A program made the position numbers and the translations under genes. DNA of 64,000 nucleotides, taken from the NCBI GenBank assembly GCA_963971425.1, contig OZ020519.1, positions 14,524,028-14,588,027 on the forward strand, read 5' to 3'. This stretch comes from Bryoerythrophyllum caledonicum (lineage: Eukaryota; Streptophyta; Bryopsida; Pottiales; Pottiaceae). The notes below the pieces were generated by a model that saw only the letters and a list, made by a program, of their open reading frames with translations, did not search any database and was not told the DNA's origin. Shown here one piece after another: positions 58,921 to 64,000 of this stretch (position 1 is the stretch's first letter; every line of letters begins with the position of its first letter).

Positions 58921-61368
58921 GATGGGACAACTAGAAGGTCGGTTGCTAGTTGAGGGTGAAACGCCCATCGTCAGTGTCACCGTTGGAGGGACTGCAAATC
59001 CTCCAAATCCCCTTAGTTGAGTAAACAACTTTTGAGGCCCCTCCTTGGCCACCAACGCCGCGAACTCCCTGTACCTCTCATTCGTCTCTTTCTTCTCCTT
59101 CTTTGAACTCTCCTTCTCTAGCCTAGCAGCCTCCCTCTCATGTTCCTTAATTACTACCGTAGCCGCTTTCTCAACAGCCTTGGCTTTGGCCGTCTCGAAT
59201 TGCTCCTCAGACGCTGCCAACGGAGCCGCCAACAAGGGAAGTACGCTGCTGGAAACAGGAGGGATCGCAATGGATTCGCAGGCCACTTGTAGCTGAACCT
59301 CGTCTCCAGGGGTGGGATTCACCTCCTGCATCTCCAAGTACCACGAGCATTGAAGGAGGTGGTGCACAAAAAACCGACGCCTCTAAGTATAGATCAGTGA
59401 AGATACACTTGGAGCAAAAGTATCTATCCACTTTGTGAAACGGATGGGTAGATCTCCGACTAACAAGGCTACATGGGCTACGAGCACTTTCCAAAAATAT
59501 CGCATCACTGCTCGCTTCATGACCTTCTCGCAATCGTCATGCGCCATAAACTCCTCGTTCTTCGTGTAGGAGCCTCCCTTTCCAATGTGAGTAGAAAACA
59601 CTTTAGTCCACAACGTCATGCTCTTTGCCTCAATCCATTTTCCAATGGAGGGGATGAGATTCGGAAGCCCTTCAGTCTTAAGGACAATGTTGTCCTCAAG
59701 GAGAATCTCTGCGTTGAGCTTCTCAGACTCTTCTTCTACCTGTAAAACGAAATCCACATAGTTAGGAAATGATCATAGAACAATCATACAAAAAAGATGT
59801 GAATGTCAAGAAAGATTGGATCTTACCCCAGCCCAGAACTTTGCCTTGTCAATCCAGCCACGAAGAACCTTATCCGATGCTGGCGACGCCGGAAAGTTAT
59901 ACTCCATTATGCTGCCCTTGCTCATGTTCCACCACCTGCACCAGCGCGACTTGAACTTCGCAACTACCCAAGCCGTGGTGATGAGCTGGAGTTTTTCGGG
60001 AGTCATCTTGGGCCGCACCTGGTAAACATCAGAGTGACGATTCACCTACATCACAATATCAAGAATTAGAGTGGAATTTACAAGGGCAGAAGTTAGAAAT
60101 TCAATATGAAAAGGAATGGAAAAAAAACATTTACCCTATCTCTTTGAAGAAATCCTCCCCGTTAGCCGGATTGGCAATTGCCAACATCCGAGTGAGCACG
60201 GTCTGGAAAGTCGTCTTCTTCTTTTACACAGCTTCAGTGCAACGGCTCACCAACTCTGCAGCACTTCCACGCCGATCTTCACTAACACCCGTGATCAAGT
60301 TGTCTTTAAATTTTTTGATCTGCTCCTCTTGAACTGCAATCAGGTCCCGCTGTGGACAACATAAGGTCGTGATCAGTTTTAATATTTTGAATTGGAATAT
60401 TAAAAGGAGAGGAATGACAAGTGCTACATGGACAAAGGAATCATTATGTACCTCATACATGAGCTTCACAAATGCTTCGAGAGTCATATGATACCACTTT
60501 CGTTGTCCCTTCTTTGACCACTCAAGGACACTCAGTTCGTAATCTTCATCGCTGATGAGCCCCTTCAACTGCTCAAACTCTAAGAGGCCAAAATGTTGAA
60601 GACGCTTTATGTCGTGTGTGAGGTGTTGCACAACTTGATCTGATTCTTTTTGCCTACGACAAAAGAATATTTCAGTGTCATTAAATGAAGTACTATAGTA
60701 AAAGCAACTGAAACAAACAAAGTTCAGAGTATCTAAGTTTGAGCGTACATGTTCAAGTCGGTCATTACGGTGAGCAAGATGTGTCGGTTCTCGATAGTCG
60801 GCTCGATAACCACGGCTCTAACGGGCACGTGAAAGGTGACATCAGATGGGTGTAGTTGGGAAATCACCTTGGTCTAAGCCATATGGCGATGATTGCCATA
60901 TCGCTTGAAGAAGAACTTATCTGAAAACGCCGAGTAGTCCGGTCGAGTCTTCAAAAACTCCTCGAACTTCCGGTCCTCTTCAATCCAAAGCTTAGACCAC
61001 GTTGACCTGTCAAGTGGTTGCACCCGCTTCTCGACAAGGGAGAAATTCTTCACTGGCACATAAAAACATGCAGAACCAGGCCGATACCCATTGACAAACT
61101 CCCCCTTTAATTTCTCGACATCACTTCTAAGAGGAAACCTCACCTCACTCATGGGCACCATCCGACAGAGAGGAATTGGGAGATCACCAGCAAAAGAGCA
61201 GATGCTGCTCTGTAGGATGTCGTATGAGGTCCCATGGATGGACCTCCGCAAAGATTGAAGTGTAGGAGCCAGCCCATGCTCATCAACAAATTCAGTGACG
61301 CGTGCTTTGTCCTCCATAATCTCAAGGTCCTCACGTGAAGAAGTTGTTGTAGGTCCCAAACTCTCAAC
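58921..61368 (-). pseudogene. Multi-exon pseudogene with a possible ParB/sulfiredoxin-like domain
   Basis: At least five minus-strand exons with GT-AG borders: 60749-61368, 60452-60653, about 60135-60349, about 59827-60048 and 58921-59739. The first contains a Pro-Met-Ser-Glu-Val-Arg stretch and, 100 residues on, Arg-Tyr-Gly-Asn-His-Arg, which resembles the Gly-x-His-Arg box of ParB/sulfiredoxin-like folds. Then come a helical region, a Trp-rich exon and a Lys/Glu-rich coiled coil (about 59,060-59,200). The exon frames contain stops at 60874-60876 (TAG), 60224-60226 (TAA) and 59383-59385 (TAG), with recognisable coding continuing beyond each. One junction (60135 to about 60048) does not keep frame as I place it. 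The 5' exon and the end were not found. The domain call is tentative; the pseudogene call is firmer. Confidence 0.45.
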
Positions 61369-61806
61369 CTGCAATAAGTATGCATGAGAAACCGAAGCAA
61401 CAAATTGCATCCACCTGAACTAGAAACTTGAAATGAATTTAGAATTAAATCTAGAACGGACGAGTAAACTAAATTTCTGCTCATGCAATCCAACAAGTAT
61501 GGCCAAAATGGTCATGAAAAAAACTTCGGGCGATATAAAGCAATGTCCCTCCCCCACCCCAGCCTAGCCCTCTCATGCCACTCACTCACTACTTCCCACC
61601 CCACCCACTCTCCCCAGCCTCCCACCCACACTCCCCACCCTCACTACCTCTCGCATCTGGACTCCCTCAGCACTCTCACGAGGATCAGGCAGAGAGAAAT
61701 ATAGAAATCGTGAACACGATCTCCTGATCGTGACCGTCAAAGTAAGAAGAAATATGCGCGCACGTCGAAGAACTCTCTAGCTAGGAGAGGATTCTCAATT
61801 TTTTAT

Positions 61807-61872
61807 CAAAATCAGTGACCCCTAAAAATGGCTTTCGGATCCGAAAGCCAAAATCAGGGGTCACTGATTTTG
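61807..61872. repeat. 66-bp palindrome, copy 1
   Basis: 33-base arms centred on CGGATCCG. The outer 17 and inner 10 bases pair and a short mismatch lies between. Confidence 0.85.
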
Positions 61873-62346
61873 AAAAAATTCACGATTCCCCCCCCCCTGC
61901 TGGATGAGATCCTTCATGTGCGCTCTCTTAACAACAAGACTCACATACTTCTAAGCAGTCGAGGCAGAGCATATATCACATCGTACCCCCTCCCCACCCC
62001 AGCCTAGACCTCACATATTACTCACTCACTACAGAATAATTCCCGTGGACCTCCCCACATACACTCACGTCCCACCCCACCCACACTCTCCAGCCTCCCA
62101 CTCACACTCCCCAACCTACCATGCACACTCCCCACCCTCCTCTCACACACTCACCACCCTCCCACCCACACTCCCCACCCTCACCACCTCTCGCATCTGC
62201 ACTCCCTCAGCACTCTCACGAGGATCAGGTAGAGCAAAATATAGAAATCGTGAACACGATCTCATGATCATGACTGTCAAAGAAAGAAGAATAATACACG
62301 CGCGTCGAAGAACTCTCTAGCTGGGAGAGGATTCTCAATTTTTTAT

Positions 62347-62412
62347 CAAAATCAGTGACCCCTGAAAATGGCTTTCGGATCCGAAAGCCAAAATCAGGGG
62401 TCACTGATTTTG
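62347..62412. repeat. 66-bp palindrome, copy 2
   Basis: Same palindrome as at 61807. The pairing extends further outward into TTTTTA/TAAAAA. Confidence 0.85.
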
Positions 62413-62463
62413 GTAAAAATTCACGATTCTCCCCCCCTCTGGATGAGATCCTTGAATTTTTAC

Positions 62464-62529
62464 CAAAATCAGTGACCCCTGAAAATGGCTTTCGGATCCG
62501 AAAGCCAAAATCAGGGGTCATTGATTTTG
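62464..62529. repeat. 66-bp palindrome, copy 3
   Basis: Same palindrome again, 117 bases after copy 2, with one substitution in the right arm (GGGTCATTG). Confidence 0.85.
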
Positions 62530-62596
62530 ATAAAAAATCACGATTCTCCCCCCCTCTGGATGAGATCCTTGAATTTTTACCAAAAATCAGTTACAA

Positions 62597-62793
62597 GGTA
62601 AGAAAGTAAAGATGAATATTGTTTTTGAAGAATTTTTTGGATTTATTTTCATATTCATTTTTGTTTATCAAACAATGTTTCTAAAATTTCCAAGTTTTTC
62701 ACTAGCTCAAAGGGGAATTTGGATCCAAAGGCTCTCTTTGGGCCACTCAAAATTTTGAAAAGAGTTGAAAATACATGTATGCTCATATGGAAA
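62597..62793 (+). repeat. Direct repeat A, copy 1 (about 197 bp)
   Basis: Begins GGTAAGAAAGTAAAGATGAA and matches 63181-63377 with few differences. It is AT-rich and non-coding as far as I can see. Confidence 0.8.
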
Positions 62794-62945
62794 AATACCA
62801 TATTCAAAAAATAAAATTATGAGGTTTACTTATTTACTTGAAAAGAAACAACAACAGAAGCAAGACAAACTCTATGTTTTCTATTTTCTATTTTTAAAAA
62901 TTATTTTTTGGAAATCAAGGCATGATTTTTAACTTTTGAAAAGCT

Positions 62946-62996
62946 TTGGAGTGCCCCAAATATGGCTTTCGGATCCGAAAGCCATTTTGGAGGCCC
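62946..62996. repeat. Shorter palindrome with the same core
   Basis: ATGGCTTTCGGATCCGAAAGCCAT is perfectly symmetrical, with weaker pairing outside. It shares the core of the three 66-bp palindromes but has different arms. Confidence 0.8.
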
Positions 62997-63180
62997 TCAA
63001 AAGTTCACAAAAAACTTGAAAGATCTCACCTCACCTGTTATTCCCATCCACCCGGACTAATCTACTTGATGGAACAAGGAAACAGTGATTAGACAATTAG
63101 TATAGACTTCAATCTAGCAACAAAAGAAAATCCCAAAATATAATTTATATTTTACAAAGAAAATTTACTTGATGGTTGAA

Positions 63181-63377
63181 GGTAAGAAAGTGAAGATGAA
63201 TATTATTTTTGAAGAATTTTTTGGATTTATTTTCATATTCATTTTTGTTTATCAAACAATGTTTCTAAAATTTCCAAGTTTTTCGCTAGCTCAAAGGGGA
63301 GTTTTGGATCCAAAGGTTTTCTTTGGGCCACTCAAAATTTTGAAAAGAGTTGAAAATACATGTATGCTCATTTGGGA
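63181..63377 (+). repeat. Direct repeat A, copy 2
   Basis: Lies 584 bases downstream of copy 1 and matches it at nearly all positions. The segment with the fourth palindrome lies between the two copies. Confidence 0.8.
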
Positions 63378-64000
63378 AAAAAAATTCAAAAAATGGAGTT
63401 GATAAATTGACTCAGATTATCTGAACAGAGCAACAACAGAGGCAAACAAATTTTGTGTCTTGATGATAACTAAGATAGTTGATATTTTTGAATAAATTTT
63501 TGGGTTTAATTTCATATTTAAGGCTTCTTAGCTAGCACGCCATCTAGCAGTTTGATGGTAGTAGCAATAAGGACGTGCCTATAGAATATCAAAAATGGAC
63601 ATTTTTATTCCATTGAACTATATGCCTACAACAAGGCACCAACAATAACATTCTCTCTCAAGTACCTAGGGTCAACACATTCCCATGTGCAAGGTATGGA
63701 AAGAGTCCAAGACACAAGAGGAGGCTGAAGCACAATACTAAGTTATATAAAGGTGGTGGTTATATTTGGGTGCTACTGCCAAGAGCAAGCGTCTTGCTCT
63801 TGAGGATTGGATGGAAATATAGACAATGGGAGTGCACAATGCAACTTGTAAGTACTCTTAATGCCTTGTACATTTTGGAATTAAAAACTATTTAGAAATG
63901 TAATTAGAATTTACATAAGAATTATTGTGTCCTCGCAAGATCTCACGCTTGATGAAAGAGCAGGCATGCCATCTTTCAGCCTTTTAGATACATTCTATTA
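63378..64000. other. Terminal interval without a gene
   Basis: AT-rich. No supported reading frame or repeat is seen up to the window end. Confidence 0.5.

Larger units (their letters stand above)
61540..62580. repeat. Tandem duplication, period about 540 bp, with C-rich and palindromic parts
   Basis: Two diverged copies (about 61,540-62,079 and 62,080-62,440) each run from a C-rich CCACCCACACTCCCC-type stretch through ATAGAAATCGTGAACACGATCTC to a long palindrome. A third partial copy, of the palindrome and flank only, follows to about 62,580. No coding potential is supported; frames in the palindromes read on both strands are products of symmetry. Confidence 0.7.

Noticed and set aside
61540-62530. 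CRISPR-like array
   Set aside because: Repeats are few, irregularly spaced and palindromic, without spacers of constant length, and the DNA is eukaryotic.
62225-62609. Similar open frames on both strands with Gly-Phe-Arg-Ile-Arg-Lys-Pro repeats
   Set aside because: They arise because the DNA is palindromic; symmetry makes both strands encode similar peptides.

Overview
The window looks like nuclear DNA of a land plant, possibly a bryophyte or other early-diverging lineage. The grounds are spliced genes with GT-AG introns, TATA and CCAAT promoter signals, a Ty1/copia element whose primer-binding site begins TGGTATCAGAG, a mariner-type transposase, other DNA-transposon remnants and long AT-rich intergenic stretches. 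The species cannot be fixed from the sequence alone, and nothing bacterial or phage-like is present.

About three quarters of the window (1 to about 48,280) is a tandem array with an 8,305-bp period. Position 1 falls inside the array, so it probably continues to the left. Units 1 (1-8305), 2 (8306 to an N gap), 3 (gap to 20,074), 4 (20,075-28,379) and 5 (28,380-36,684) are almost identical. Each complete unit carries one real gene, on the minus strand: a two-exon gene for a small secreted cysteine-rich protein. It has a signal peptide encoded by exon 1 plus the start of exon 2, followed by five 55-residue, nine-cysteine modules with a STIG1-like Asn-Cys-Gly-x-Cys-Gly core. The window holds six copies of the gene. 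Each unit also carries a 343-bp A-tailed retroposon flanked by a 17-bp target duplication, and a decayed two-exon gene fragment just downstream of the cysteine-rich gene. Two hundred Ns at 16,594-16,793 stand where the period predicts about 5.04 kb.

Unit 6 (36,685-47,606) is the divergent edge of the array. Its left 2.6 kb is still near-identical. Most of its next part (about 40,150-43,725) is unrelated sequence with a Copia RNase H remnant. Its gene has four modules instead of five. A block of about 1.84 kb covering most of the gene, the promoter and the 5' flank matches the other units without visible difference, although sequence on both sides has drifted, which suggests gene conversion. 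A seventh unit (47,607-48,280) survives only as a stub without a gene.

From 48,550 to 54,960 lies a nested insertion: a minus-strand Tc1/mariner-like transposase pseudogene split by a Ty1/copia retrotransposon (48,896-54,072) with 198/197-bp LTRs, a TACAC target duplication, a primer-binding site and a purine tract. The Copia gag-pol frame has two frameshifts and a stop. The rest holds a CACTA-like inverted-repeat element with a second small element inside it (56,792-57,473), a multi-exon pseudogene with a possible ParB/sulfiredoxin-like domain and three in-frame stops (about 58,921-61,368, minus), and a repeat-rich tail with long palindromes centred on CGGATCCG (61,540-62,990) and paired direct repeats.

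The main biological theme is recent amplification and homogenisation of a secreted cysteine-rich repeat-protein gene, with promoter and flanks copied together. That layout would raise dosage of the product. Its function (cell wall, reproductive or defence peptide) is not evident from the sequence.
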